Shown here piece after piece: positions 49,901 through 58,160 of a stretch of 64,000 nucleotides of DNA. The position numbers and the translations under genes were made by a program. Position 1 is the stretch's first letter. Every line of letters starts with the position of its first letter. Origin of the DNA: Leptotrichia sp. oral taxon 221 (GTDB lineage Bacteria > Fusobacteriota > Fusobacteriia > Fusobacteriales > Leptotrichiaceae); the NCBI RefSeq assembly GCF_018128245.1, contig NZ_CP072378.1:744001-808000 (forward strand), read 5' to 3'. The notes under the pieces were generated by a model. It did not search any database. It was not told the DNA's origin and saw only the letters and a program-made list of their open reading frames with translations.

Positions 49901-51243
49901 CTACTTTGGCTGAGCGAAATGCGTTTGGTTATGTGAAGAAATATTTTGAAGAAGTAGAAGGAACGCCAGAAATTAGCAAGAGAAAAGCGGAAATTACAAG
50001 AATTGCAAAAGGTTGTGAAGGTGCTAGAAAAACTACTGGACAGCATCCAGGTGGAATGATAGTAGTTCCACACGATAAATCAATTTACGATTTTTGTCCT
50101 GTACAAAGACCTGCAAATGATATGACTTCTACTTCAAAAACAACACATTTTGATTATCACGTAATGGACGAACAATTGGTAAAATTAGATATATTAGGAC
50201 ACGATGATCCAACAACATTAAGAATATTACAGGATTTGACAGGTGTTGATATATACACAATACCACTTGATGATAAAGAGGTAATGAGTTTATTTAGTGG
50301 TACTGAAGCCTTAGGAGTAACTGCAAAAGATATTGGCTCACCAACTGGAACATCGGGAATACCTGAGTTTGGAACATCTTTTGTAAAACAAATGTTAGTT
50401 GATACAAAACCAAAAACATTTGCGGAATTAGTAAGAATATCAGGACTTTCACATGGAACGGATGTTTGGTTAAATAATGCTCAAGATTATGTGCGAAGTG
50501 GGACTGCGACATTAAGTGAAATTATAACAGTTCGGGATGATATTATGAATAAACTTATTGATGATGGTTTGGATAAATCGTTAGCATTTAGTATAATGGA
50601 GTTTGTCAGAAAAGGTCAGCCTACGAAAAATAGAGAAAAATGGATTGAATACTCGACTAAAATGAAAGAACACGGCGTTCAGCAATGGTATATTGACTCA
50701 TGTGAAAAGATAAAATATATGTTCCCAAAAGGACATGCTGTAGCATACGTAATGATGGCAGTTAGAATTGCTTATTTCAAAGTTCATTATCCAATTGAAT
50801 TTTATACAGCATTTTTAAATAGAAAAGTTAGTGATTTCAAAATGACAATGATGTTTAAACCTGTTGACGACTTGAAAAAAGCTAAACTTGAAATGGATAA
50901 AAAAGGTAATTTGAATCCAAAAGAAAAACAAGAGCTATTTTTGTATGAGATTTTGATTGAAATGCATTACAGAGGAATTGAGTTAGAGCAAATAGATATT
51001 TATAAATCGGAAGCAAAATCATTTAAAATTGAAGATGGTAAAATTAGAATGCCATTGATTGCAATGGATGGTCTTGGAGAAGCAGTTGCAATAAATGTGG
51101 TAGAGGAAAGAGAAAAAGGAGAATTTTTATCATTGGCAGACTTAACGAAGAGAACAAAATTAAATAAAACAGTTGTAGAATTATTAAAAGAAAATAAATG
51201 TATACCTGAATTATCAGCAACGAATCAGCAAACATTGTTTTAG
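46945..51243 (+). CDS. polC: DNA polymerase III alpha subunit, PolC type
   Basis: Replicative polymerase with built-in proofreading, as in Firmicutes and Fusobacteria. Domain order over 1432 residues: N-terminal domain (1-~190), OB fold (~215-315), PHP domain split around the exonuclease ('ELHAHTNMSEMSG' near 326), DnaQ-like 3'-5' exonuclease (~405-575, 'VVFDLETTGLDP' with Asp412, 'HNAKFDVGF', 'HRAVDDAKATAEM'), zinc motif CPKC...CPKC (~900), the polymerase core with 'PDIDLNFSGEYQ' near 950 and 'KTTGQHPGG', and a C-terminal tail. PHP and exonuclease residues look intact. Possibly co-transcribed with the next gene (28-base gap). Confidence 0.97.
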   Translation: MARYMKIKPADNFLDKYSMKSFEIDSLSVYSEKKIIELHLKINNYNADREIEDLRKLLYKSFGNGLTLRVEYDIKPELIKDNVIGYVKFNIENYKFESERYRYLFANYEVDNIEKVLYIKLPAEHMVEEVKKSPIVNRLSSKISEVFADEERKVELTTGDFEELRKNLAEHFNNLEKPVEAKDIPKPVTSNQNQSKTTTSYNKNKYRSNTEDRKASPFSALEYLNAGEDVALEGKIFGLEIKKTKNGNLMYDFLITDYSDSISCRIFLKPDEDLEIKVGDWVKVIGIFEADRFTQEYIINTKRVDKIPSKDVKRVDNAEKKRIELHAHTNMSEMSGVMSAKDLAKRAKEFGHSAVAVTDFGVVHSYPFAYKEATEDFKIIFGIEAYVVDDEQEMITKPKDINIEEETYVVFDLETTGLDPFKDKIIEIGAVKLKGNQIIDDFSVFVNPEIPIPENITKLTSITDEMVKDAETVEVVLPKFLEFCGDSTVVAHNAKFDVGFVNQKAKGLGLDYSPSVIDTLHWARILLPDQKRFGLKNIANYFKISLENHHRAVDDAKATAEMFQKFLNMVLGRKILKLSEINTTLQTNIQNADTQNTMILVKNQAGLKTLYELVSKSHIEFFGNRKPRIPKTLLNEMRENLLLASSASIVFQNSGELARLYLRGTEKEDIEEKAKFYDYIEIYPLSNYVDAVETGEIDNIEVIKEMNQYFYELGKKLGKIVVATGDCHYLEEREAINRSVLVLGSGMGRRQFSYDKKLFFKTTDEMLKEFDYFGEDIAYEVVVANTNKINDMIEHVRPIPTGFYPPKIDGAEDQVREMSYRRLEELYGEDIPDHLKERVEKELNSIIGNGFAVLYLIAQKLVNKSVEAGYLVGSRGSVGSSIVAYLMGITEVNGLYPHYRCPKCKHTEFMMVEGSGVDYPDKDCPKCGTKYIKDGHAIPFEVFMGFNGDKVPDIDLNFSGEYQSKIHKYTEELFGSDNVFRAGTISTLAERNAFGYVKKYFEEVEGTPEISKRKAEITRIAKGCEGARKTTGQHPGGMIVVPHDKSIYDFCPVQRPANDMTSTSKTTHFDYHVMDEQLVKLDILGHDDPTTLRILQDLTGVDIYTIPLDDKEVMSLFSGTEALGVTAKDIGSPTGTSGIPEFGTSFVKQMLVDTKPKTFAELVRISGLSHGTDVWLNNAQDYVRSGTATLSEIITVRDDIMNKLIDDGLDKSLAFSIMEFVRKGQPTKNREKWIEYSTKMKEHGVQQWYIDSCEKIKYMFPKGHAVAYVMMAVRIAYFKVHYPIEFYTAFLNRKVSDFKMTMMFKPVDDLKKAKLEMDKKGNLNPKEKQELFLYEILIEMHYRGIELEQIDIYKSEAKSFKIEDGKIRMPLIAMDGLGEAVAINVVEEREKGEFLSLADLTKRTKLNKTVVELLKENKCIPELSATNQQTLF

Positions 51244-51271
51244 CAACTAGAGATTTAGGAAAGGAAATGAG

Positions 51272-52330
51272 ATGGACTTAAAATATTTTTTAAATGAGAG
51301 TAATAAATTTGACAAAAAAATGGGGTTAAATTTTAGAGGGTTGTATTTTTGGATAGTTTTTATTGGAATACTGGTAACGGAATTAGTGAGTATTTTTATA
51401 ACAAAATGGATTTATCGTATTCTTTTTGCAGAAATAATAAAAGAAAGCATAGAAGTGGACATTACAAAATCAGTTGTAGATGTTGCCGTGATTTCTATTG
51501 TGTTTTTCCTTGCATCAACAGTATTAGTACGACTTGTTATTCATTTGTTTTATAGATTGAAAATAAGACATGAAATAAACAAATTTGAGGATGAAGAAAT
51601 AAAGAATACGATACGAGAAGCTAAAGTTAACGAAGAAAAATTAAATCAAATTTTTAAATATCAAATAGGAAAAAATATAGTGGAAAGTGATGAGCCAGTA
51701 GATATTTATGATTTGAAAATGATAAGAAAAACATTAAATGAAGAAATAAAATATAAAAGAAAAAGAATGTATTCGAATAAACTTGAAGCTTTTTTCAAAA
51801 GTAGCAATATTATTTTGATTTTAATAATTTCACATTTAGTAACTTCAGTAATTGCAGTATTTTTAGAATCAATTGGAATAAAAGATAATATTTCAATACC
51901 ATTAAGAGGAATAATTTTCTTTATGCTAATAATTATTTATTTTCATTTTGCTTCGTATTATCAATATTCTAAAAATGATGAAAGCAATAGAGATATTAGA
52001 ATAATTGAAAGTATTGAATATGCAAGTATACAAGTTTATGAAAATAGTTTAGTAAAAGTTTTCTCAGAATTTCTTAAAATGAAAAATGGTGAATTTGAAG
52101 TGTTGCCAGTACCTACAGACAAATTAAATTATTTTGAGAATACAAAATATGAGTACAATCCTAAAACACGTGAGCTAAGAATAGTTGTAGATTCAAGCTT
52201 TTTCGATGGATATGTAGAAAAACTTTATGGAACAAATTTCAATTTTGAAACATTTGATAAATTTGAAAATTTAGATTATGTTTATAATTCTGGGAAAAAA
52301 ATGATATTACTTAAATTTAAAAGGGTGTAA
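51272..52330 (+). CDS. Polytopic membrane protein, unknown function
   Basis: Not recognised. 352 residues with four hydrophobic segments in two pairs (about 25-48, 68-92, 172-195 and 208-228), separated by a charged cytoplasmic-looking loop, and a soluble C-terminal domain of about 120 residues that is rich in acidic and aromatic residues. RBS AGGAAAGGA before the ATG. It lies 28 bases after polC and shares a bidirectional terminator with the convergent NlpC/P60 gene. Confidence 0.7.
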   Translation: MDLKYFLNESNKFDKKMGLNFRGLYFWIVFIGILVTELVSIFITKWIYRILFAEIIKESIEVDITKSVVDVAVISIVFFLASTVLVRLVIHLFYRLKIRHEINKFEDEEIKNTIREAKVNEEKLNQIFKYQIGKNIVESDEPVDIYDLKMIRKTLNEEIKYKRKRMYSNKLEAFFKSSNIILILIISHLVTSVIAVFLESIGIKDNISIPLRGIIFFMLIIIYFHFASYYQYSKNDESNRDIRIIESIEYASIQVYENSLVKVFSEFLKMKNGEFEVLPVPTDKLNYFENTKYEYNPKTRELRIVVDSSFFDGYVEKLYGTNFNFETFDKFENLDYVYNSGKKMILLKFKRV

Positions 52331-52343
52331 ATAATATAGAATA

Positions 52344-52378
52344 AAAAATACTTAGAGAGGTAATCTCTAAGTATTTTT
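52344..52378. terminator. Bidirectional terminator between convergent genes
   Basis: Perfect 15-bp stem (52344-52358 with 52364-52378), 5-base loop, A-run before and T-run after. The minus-strand gene's stop codon (52369-52367) lies inside the stem. Confidence 0.9.
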
Positions 52379-53029
52379 GTTTATTCTAACAGAATATTTA
52401 TAATATTTTTTCCAGTAAGGACTTTTCAAAGAAGACATAACCACACCTTTAGAAGATGAAGCATTAATAAACAATGAATTTCCAACGTAAACGGTTGTAT
52501 GATTCGTTCTTCCTCCTGGTTTAAAAAATAAAATATCCCCTGGCTGTAAATTTTTTGTAGCGACTTTTCTTCCTAACTTAACTTGTTGAGTAGAAACTCT
52601 AGGTAATTCTTTATGATAAACTTCACGATAAACTCTACGTGTCAATGCAGAACAGTCAATTCCTCTCTTAGAATCACCACCCCAAGCATATTTTGTACCT
52701 TTCCAATTATTATAAGATGCCAATAATTTTTTTTGAGCAAAAACTTTCTTTTTTTGAGCAGGAGTTCCTGAATGAAGAACTTTTTCATGATATTTTCTAA
52801 GCTCATTCATTTTTTTTGTAACAATTGGAGATCTGTTGTTTTTAGTTGTTGAATACATACCTGAAGAACTTGCTGAAGATATTCTTTTTTTTGTAGAATG
52901 TTTTGTTCCTTTATGTGCCAAACTTGTCTTATTTTTTGTAATTTTCTTTGCTTTCGCTTTTGCATGTAAATTTCCTGGAACCATAGCCAGTAACATAAGG
53001 ACAGATGTAAAAAATCCTTTTTTTCTCAT
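52367..53029 (-). CDS. Secreted NlpC/P60 (C40) peptidoglycan hydrolase
   Basis: 220 residues: signal peptide (cleaved near residue 23, 'NLHA'), a ~85-residue very basic Ser/Lys linker, then an NlpC/P60 endopeptidase domain (~110-215). Catalytic Cys is in 'GIDCSALTRRVY', His in 'RTNHTTVYVG', and the third polar position appears to be Asn in 'FINASSSKGV'. Also 'YAWGGDSKRG' and 'LQPGDILFF', both typical. It would cut stem peptides in the periplasm. AAAGGA precedes the ATG on the minus strand, within a leader that can form a 7-bp hairpin (53052-53058 with 53068-53074). Confidence 0.93.
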   Translation of the reverse strand: MRKKGFFTSVLMLLAMVPGNLHAKAKAKKITKNKTSLAHKGTKHSTKKRISSASSSGMYSTTKNNRSPIVTKKMNELRKYHEKVLHSGTPAQKKKVFAQKKLLASYNNWKGTKYAWGGDSKRGIDCSALTRRVYREVYHKELPRVSTQQVKLGRKVATKNLQPGDILFFKPGGRTNHTTVYVGNSLFINASSSKGVVMSSLKSPYWKKYYKYSVRINKNT

Positions 53030-53246
53030 AAATTAAAAAATCCTTTCTTTTTCAGATAAATCAAAAATATCTGATAATTCTTTTATATTTATTTAGTAAA
53101 TAATTTTATCATTAAAAAGAAAGAAATCTAATATAATTTCATTAAAATTTAGTTAATATTGAGTTATACAAATGAAATGAATACAAAAAAATAATAATTT
53201 TAAGAAATGTGATAAAAAAGACTGGACTTAGATAGCTTTTTTTTAG

Positions 53247-53252
53247 TATAAT
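53247..53252 (+). promoter_or_regulatory. Promoter -10 of fhs
   Basis: TATAAT at 53247-53252; TGGACT (53223-53228), 18 bases upstream, is a possible -35. The rest of 53030-53322 holds only the leader of the divergent NlpC/P60 gene and A/T-rich DNA. Confidence 0.5.
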
Positions 53253-53322
53253 ATAGTTGAAAAACAATATATGCACAAGCTCATATTGTTAAATCATAAA
53301 TTTATTTTTTTAGGAGGAAAAA

Positions 53323-54993
53323 ATGACAGATATAGAAATAGCTCAAAAGGCGAAAATGGAAAGAATTAATGTTATTGCGGAAAAAATAGGACTTACAGAG
53401 GATGATTATGAACAATATGGAAAATATAAGGCAAAAGTTAGCTTGGAAGTACTAGAAAAAAATAAAGATAAAAAAGATGGGAAATTAATCTTAGTGACAG
53501 CAATCACTCCAACACCTCCAGGTGAAGGGAAATCAACAGTAACAGTTGGATTAACACAAGCATTTAATAAACTTGGATATAATTCAATAGCGGCGTTAAG
53601 AGAACCATCATTAGGACCAGTTTTTGGAATGAAAGGTGGAGCAACTGGAGGGGGAATGTCACAAGTTGTACCAATGGAAGATATAAACTTGCATTTTACT
53701 GGTGATTTACATGCGATATCAGCGGCTCATAACTTAGTTTCAGCTTGTATTGATAATCATTTGAATCATGGAAATGAATTGGATATTGATGTGAATAATA
53801 TTTCTTGGAAACGTGTAGTTGATATGAATGATAGAGCATTGAGAGATATTGTTATTGGAATAGGTGGAAGATTAAATGGAATTCCTAGACAGTCTTCATT
53901 CCAAATTACAGTGGCGTCTGAAATTATGGCAATTTTCTGTTTAGCAACTTCAATTTCTGATTTGAAAGAAAGAATTGGAGAAATTGTATTTGGGTACAAT
54001 AGAAAAGGTGAGGTTTTAAAAGTAAAAGACTTGAAAATAGAAGGTGCAGTTACTGCATTGTTAAAAGATGCAATAAAACCTAATTTAGTTCAAACTTTAG
54101 AAAATACACCTGTATTTATTCATGGAGGGCCTTTTGCGAACATTGCTCATGGATGTAACTCAGTGTTAGCAACAAAAATGGCTTTGAAATTATCAGATTA
54201 TGCAATTACAGAAGCAGGATTTGCAGCAGATTTAGGTGCTGAGAAATTTTTAGATATAAAATCAAGAAAAGCAAATTTAGATCCAAATACAATTGTTATC
54301 GTTGCAACTGTTAGAGCTTTGAAACATCACGGTGGAGATAAAGACTTGAAAACTGAAAATATTGAAACATTGAAAAAAGGATTGGTTAACCTTGAAAGAC
54401 ATATTGAAAGTATGCAAAAATATAATGTTCCAGTAGTTGTTGCAATTAATAAATTTATTACTGATACTGATGCTGAAGTTCAAGTGATTAGAGATTATTG
54501 CAAAGAATTAGGTGTAGAAGTAGCTTTATGTGAAATCTGGGAAAAAGGTGGAGAAGGTGGAAAAGAATTAGTTGAAAAAGTTTTATCAGCAATTGATGAA
54601 AATGAAAAATCTGAAACTAAATTCAAACCATTATACGATTTAGATTTAACTGTTCAAGAAAAAGTAGAAAAAATTGCAAAAGAAATTTACGGAGCTGATG
54701 GAGTAAACTTTACAACTAAAGCATTAAATAATATTAAAAAATACGTAGAATTAGGATATGACAAATTGCCAATCTGTGTATCAAAAACACAAAAATCATT
54801 ATCTGACGACCCTAAATTGTTAGGAAGACCAACAGGATTTAAAATAACAATTAATGAAGTTAGATTATCAGCAGGAGCAGGTTTCTTAGTAGCAATGGCA
54901 GGAACAATCATTGATATGCCAGGATTACCTAAAAAACCATCAGCTGAATTAATAGATGTTGATGAACATGGAGTAATTTCTGGGTTATTCTAA
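53323..54993 (+). CDS. fhs: Formate-tetrahydrofolate ligase
   Basis: ATP-dependent enzyme joining formate to tetrahydrofolate to give 10-formyl-THF for purine and formyl-Met-tRNA synthesis. P-loop 'TPPGEGKST' at residues 64-72, '[19 protein letters not shown]' just after, '[15 protein letters not shown]', '[14 protein letters not shown]' and 'LCVSKT'-like '[11 protein letters not shown]'. 556 residues, the usual length. AGGAGG before ATG. It has its own promoter and terminator. Its product feeds the pathway leading to purA and purB elsewhere in the window. Confidence 0.97.
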   Translation: MTDIEIAQKAKMERINVIAEKIGLTEDDYEQYGKYKAKVSLEVLEKNKDKKDGKLILVTAITPTPPGEGKSTVTVGLTQAFNKLGYNSIAALREPSLGPVFGMKGGATGGGMSQVVPMEDINLHFTGDLHAISAAHNLVSACIDNHLNHGNELDIDVNNISWKRVVDMNDRALRDIVIGIGGRLNGIPRQSSFQITVASEIMAIFCLATSISDLKERIGEIVFGYNRKGEVLKVKDLKIEGAVTALLKDAIKPNLVQTLENTPVFIHGGPFANIAHGCNSVLATKMALKLSDYAITEAGFAADLGAEKFLDIKSRKANLDPNTIVIVATVRALKHHGGDKDLKTENIETLKKGLVNLERHIESMQKYNVPVVVAINKFITDTDAEVQVIRDYCKELGVEVALCEIWEKGGEGGKELVEKVLSAIDENEKSETKFKPLYDLDLTVQEKVEKIAKEIYGADGVNFTTKALNNIKKYVELGYDKLPICVSKTQKSLSDDPKLLGRPTGFKITINEVRLSAGAGFLVAMAGTIIDMPGLPKKPSAELIDVDEHGVISGLF

Positions 54994-55017
54994 AAAATTA
55001 AAATTTTGAAATATTAA

Positions 55018-55067
55018 GGCGGAACAGGATGACTGAAAAAAGTTAGTGCTGTTTCCGTCTTTGTTTT
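55018..55067 (+). terminator. Intrinsic terminator after fhs
   Basis: Unusually GC-rich stem GGCGGAACAG (55018-55027) with CTGTTTCCGTC (55049-55059), one bulge, followed by TTTGTTTT. Confidence 0.7.
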
Positions 55068-55083
55068 AAGGATGGTGAATTGA

Positions 55084-56691
55084 TTGGGTGTATTTGGAAA
55101 AATAGTTGACAAATTTCGAAATAAAAATAATGAAGAGAAAAAATATTTGAAGATTGCTAAGGAGCATATTGATAAAGCAGGGGAAAATTTAACAAAAGAG
55201 CAAATTGAAGAGATGATGAAGTTGGGAATGGATACAAGGGAACTTTATCCAGAAGTTTCAAAATTGTATTTTGAGCGAATAGAAGATTATTTTCCTCCTG
55301 CTTCAACAATGTTGGCTACTTTTTATATGGATAAAGATGATGAAATGTATGAAAAATATTGTCTAAAGGCTGCAAATCAAGGAGAAAACATAGCAAAGAA
55401 AAGTCTTGCTATATTTTATGCAAAAAATAATAATGAAGAGAAAATGCTGGAATGGTACAATAAACTTGATGATAAGGAAGATTATGATGTATTAGCCTAC
55501 ATGTCAAATTATTATATGTTTCAAGATAATTATGATAAAGTGAAAGAAATAAATTTTACAATATTAAAAAATAAGAAAGATGATAAGTATGCTCCTAATT
55601 GTTTAGGTGATGCATATTTTGTTGAAGGTGATTTTGAAAATTCTGAAAAATATTATAAAATGGCTTTGGAAAATGGAAGTCCTGATTCAAAGGATAAATT
55701 ATTCAATCTTTATCAAACAACAGAAAATATAGAAAAATTTAGAGAATTAATTGAAAAAGATGAAGCTAAAAGAGGAGAAGATTTTTTAAGTTTAGGAAAT
55801 CTTTATTTTAATAAAAAAGATTATAAAATGGCTGAAAAATGGTACTTAGAATCTGAAAAATTAGGATTTTTAGAAGCAAAATATAATTTAGGGTATGTTT
55901 ATTATGAAATTGGAAATTTTGAAAAAGCTGAGAAGTATTTTCAGGAAGTGATAGAAAAAGTCCCATATCTTAAAGAAAGTGCTATTGAAAAATTAATAAA
56001 TGTTTATAACAGTCAAGCAAATGTCTATCTAACCAGTGGAGATTTTGATAAAGCTGAAAAATATTTAAAAATATTGGTTGAAAAATATGGGATAAAGGAA
56101 TGTTATTATAATTTAGCAATATTAAATAAAAAGAAGGGAAATAAGGAAAAATATAAAGAATATATTTTAAAGGGATGCGAGTTTGGAGATAGTAAGTTTA
56201 TGTATAATTATGCTTTATCAATCTATTCAGAAACAGGTGAATATACAAGAGAAGTTGACACGTGGTTAAAAAAAGCTGCAGAAAAAGATCATGTTGTGGC
56301 AATGTACGAGTTAGGGCTTTTTGCATTTGAACAAGGAAGAATGGAAGATTCTAAAAAATGGTATGCGAAAGCAGCTGAGAGAGGACATACAACAGCTATG
56401 AATAATCTTGCTAACATCTATAGTAAAGAAGGAAATGAAAAAGAAGCTATAAAATTTTATTTAAAAGCTGCAGAAAAATCAAATCCATTAGCGTTATTTA
56501 ATGTTGGAAATTACTATGAGGAAAATAAAAATATTAAAGTTGCAAAACAATATTATTCAAAAGTATTGCACGTGCTAAAAGAATATCCAGATATATTAAA
56601 AGAATATTCAGCAAGTGATTTGGAAACAGAAACAATGAATAGATTACTGTATTTAGAAAAGAATTTTGATGAAGATGCAGAAACTGAATAA
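55084..56691 (+). CDS. Cytoplasmic Sel1/TPR-repeat protein
   Basis: 535 residues, no signal peptide. From about residue 60 onward it consists of TPR/Sel1-like repeats of 34-36 residues, e.g. 'AEKWYLESEKLGFLEAKYNLGYVYYEIGN', here cited in part only as 'FLEAKYNLGYVYYEIGN', then 'KWYAKAAERGHTTAMNNLA' and 'FYLKAAEKSNPLALFNVG'. Such solenoids mediate protein binding; the partner is not evident. TTG start, placed 6 bases after AAGGATGGTGA; no ATG fits. It lies 21 bases before the aminotransferase gene, so the two are probably co-transcribed. The secreted relative is at 32841. Confidence 0.82.
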   Translation: MGVFGKIVDKFRNKNNEEKKYLKIAKEHIDKAGENLTKEQIEEMMKLGMDTRELYPEVSKLYFERIEDYFPPASTMLATFYMDKDDEMYEKYCLKAANQGENIAKKSLAIFYAKNNNEEKMLEWYNKLDDKEDYDVLAYMSNYYMFQDNYDKVKEINFTILKNKKDDKYAPNCLGDAYFVEGDFENSEKYYKMALENGSPDSKDKLFNLYQTTENIEKFRELIEKDEAKRGEDFLSLGNLYFNKKDYKMAEKWYLESEKLGFLEAKYNLGYVYYEIGNFEKAEKYFQEVIEKVPYLKESAIEKLINVYNSQANVYLTSGDFDKAEKYLKILVEKYGIKECYYNLAILNKKKGNKEKYKEYILKGCEFGDSKFMYNYALSIYSETGEYTREVDTWLKKAAEKDHVVAMYELGLFAFEQGRMEDSKKWYAKAAERGHTTAMNNLANIYSKEGNEKEAIKFYLKAAEKSNPLALFNVGNYYEENKNIKVAKQYYSKVLHVLKEYPDILKEYSASDLETETMNRLLYLEKNFDEDAETE

Positions 56692-56712
56692 AATAAATAG
56701 AAAGGTTGGAAA

Positions 56713-57918
56713 ATGTCAGAAAATTACGATTTTGAAACACTTTTAAGCAGAAAAGGACAAGGTTCATTTAAATGGGAAGCAATGTACAGAGAAATGCCTG
56801 ATTTATCAGATGATATTGTTCCGTTTTCTGTGGCGGATATGGAGTTAAAGATTGCTCCTGAAATAAGAGAAGGATTGAAAAAATATATTGATGAGGCGAT
56901 TTTAGGTTATACTGGAGCGACTGACAAATATTATGAAGCGGTTATTTCGTGGATGAAGAGAAGACATAATTTTGAAGTGGAAAAAGATTGGATTGTTTGT
57001 ACGAGTGGTGTAGTTGCGGCACTTTATACAGGAGTGAAGGCTTATTTACAAGAAGGTGAGGGTGTGATTATTTTTACGCCAGTGTATTATCCTTTTTATA
57101 ATGCGATTAAATCTTCTAATAGAAAAATTGTCGATTGTGGATTGATTGAAACTGACGGATATTATGAAATTGATTTTGAGAAGTTTGAAGAGTTTGCAAA
57201 AGATGAGAATAATAAAATGTTGATTTTGTGTAGTCCGCATAATCCAGTTGGAAGGGTTTGGAAAAGGGAAGAACTTGAAAAGATAGGAAAGATTGCATTG
57301 GAGAATAATTTGATAATTATTTCTGATGAGATTCATTGTGATATTTTGATGCCTGGATTTAAGCATACTGTTTTGCAGACTTTATCGGATGAATTGGCAG
57401 AGATAACAGTTACTTGTACTGCGCCTACTAAAAGTTTTAATTTGGCTGGAATTGGAGTGTCGAATATTATTATTAAAAATAAGAAATTGAGAAAACAGTT
57501 TGAAGCTCAAATGACGAAAGATGGTTCACATGTGTTTGCGGCACTTGGATTTAAGGCTTGTGAGTTGGCGTATAATGAAGCAGAAGAATGGTTTAATCAG
57601 TTTTTGAAATTAGTGGATAAAAATCAAAAGTTGGTAAAACAATTTTTTGAAGAAAAGTTTATTGGATTTAAAGCTCCATTAATTGAAGGAACTTATTTAC
57701 AATGGCTTGATTTTAGGGATTTAGGATTGAAAGATGAAGAGTTAAAGGCATTTATGACAAAAAAGGCAAATGCGTTTTTTAATGAAGGATACATTTTTGG
57801 AAAAGCTGGTTCTGGATTTGAGAGAATTAATTTGGCGGTGCCTACGAGATATATTGAGGAAGTTTTAGAGAGAATTTATAATGCGATCAAGGAAGAATAT
57901 CCTAGATTTTGCAAATAA
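56713..57918 (+). CDS. MalY/PatB-type PLP-dependent C-S lyase/aminotransferase
   Basis: Fold-type I PLP enzyme of the MalY/PatB (cystathionine beta-lyase) group: 401 residues, N-terminal 'KWEAMYREMPDLSDDIVPFSVADMEL' region (cited as 'VPFSVADMEL'), 'LCSPHNPVGRVW', 'ISDEIHCDI' and the Schiff-base lysine in 'TAPTKSFNLAG' (Lys240), ending with the substrate-binding Arg in 'FERINLA'. Members split cystathionine or cysteine to give homocysteine or H2S plus pyruvate and ammonia; oral Fusobacteriota are strong H2S producers. The exact substrate is not readable. AAAGGTTGG precedes the ATG. Confidence 0.9.
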   Translation: MSENYDFETLLSRKGQGSFKWEAMYREMPDLSDDIVPFSVADMELKIAPEIREGLKKYIDEAILGYTGATDKYYEAVISWMKRRHNFEVEKDWIVCTSGVVAALYTGVKAYLQEGEGVIIFTPVYYPFYNAIKSSNRKIVDCGLIETDGYYEIDFEKFEEFAKDENNKMLILCSPHNPVGRVWKREELEKIGKIALENNLIIISDEIHCDILMPGFKHTVLQTLSDELAEITVTCTAPTKSFNLAGIGVSNIIIKNKKLRKQFEAQMTKDGSHVFAALGFKACELAYNEAEEWFNQFLKLVDKNQKLVKQFFEEKFIGFKAPLIEGTYLQWLDFRDLGLKDEELKAFMTKKANAFFNEGYIFGKAGSGFERINLAVPTRYIEEVLERIYNAIKEEYPRFCK

Positions 57919-57972
57919 TGAATTTGAAAAAATTAAATAAAAATTGGGAATTTTGAAAAGAAAATTTTAAGG

Positions 57973-58001
57973 TCGATAAAAAATAAATAATATGATATAA
58001 T
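57973..58001 (+). promoter_or_regulatory. Promoter of the first L,D-transpeptidase gene
   Basis: TCGATA (57973-57978), 17-base spacer, TATAAT (57996-58001) preceded by TGA (extended -10). Confidence 0.6.
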
Positions 58002-58026
58002 AAGTAATTAAAAAGAGAATGTAGAA

Positions 58027-58137
58027 TTGAGAGAAAGGGATAACGCAAAATATTTAGAACATAAAGTAAAATTGAAAAAAGATTTCATAGTTGATGTCCC
58101 TAGAATCAAAATTAAATTAGTTCACAATTTTAAATAA
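58027..58137 (+). CDS. Possible 36-codon small ORF
   Basis: TTG 58027 opens a frame to TAA 58137 with coding-like content (RERDNAKYLEHK, then DFIVDVPRIKIKLVHNF). The RBS is weak (AAAAGAG). It could be a small protein, a gene fragment or chance; it occupies most of the leader before the L,D-transpeptidase gene. Confidence 0.22.
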   Translation: MRERDNAKYLEHKVKLKKDFIVDVPRIKIKLVHNFK

Positions 58138-58160
58138 ATTGAGGAAATTATGGAGGAAAA

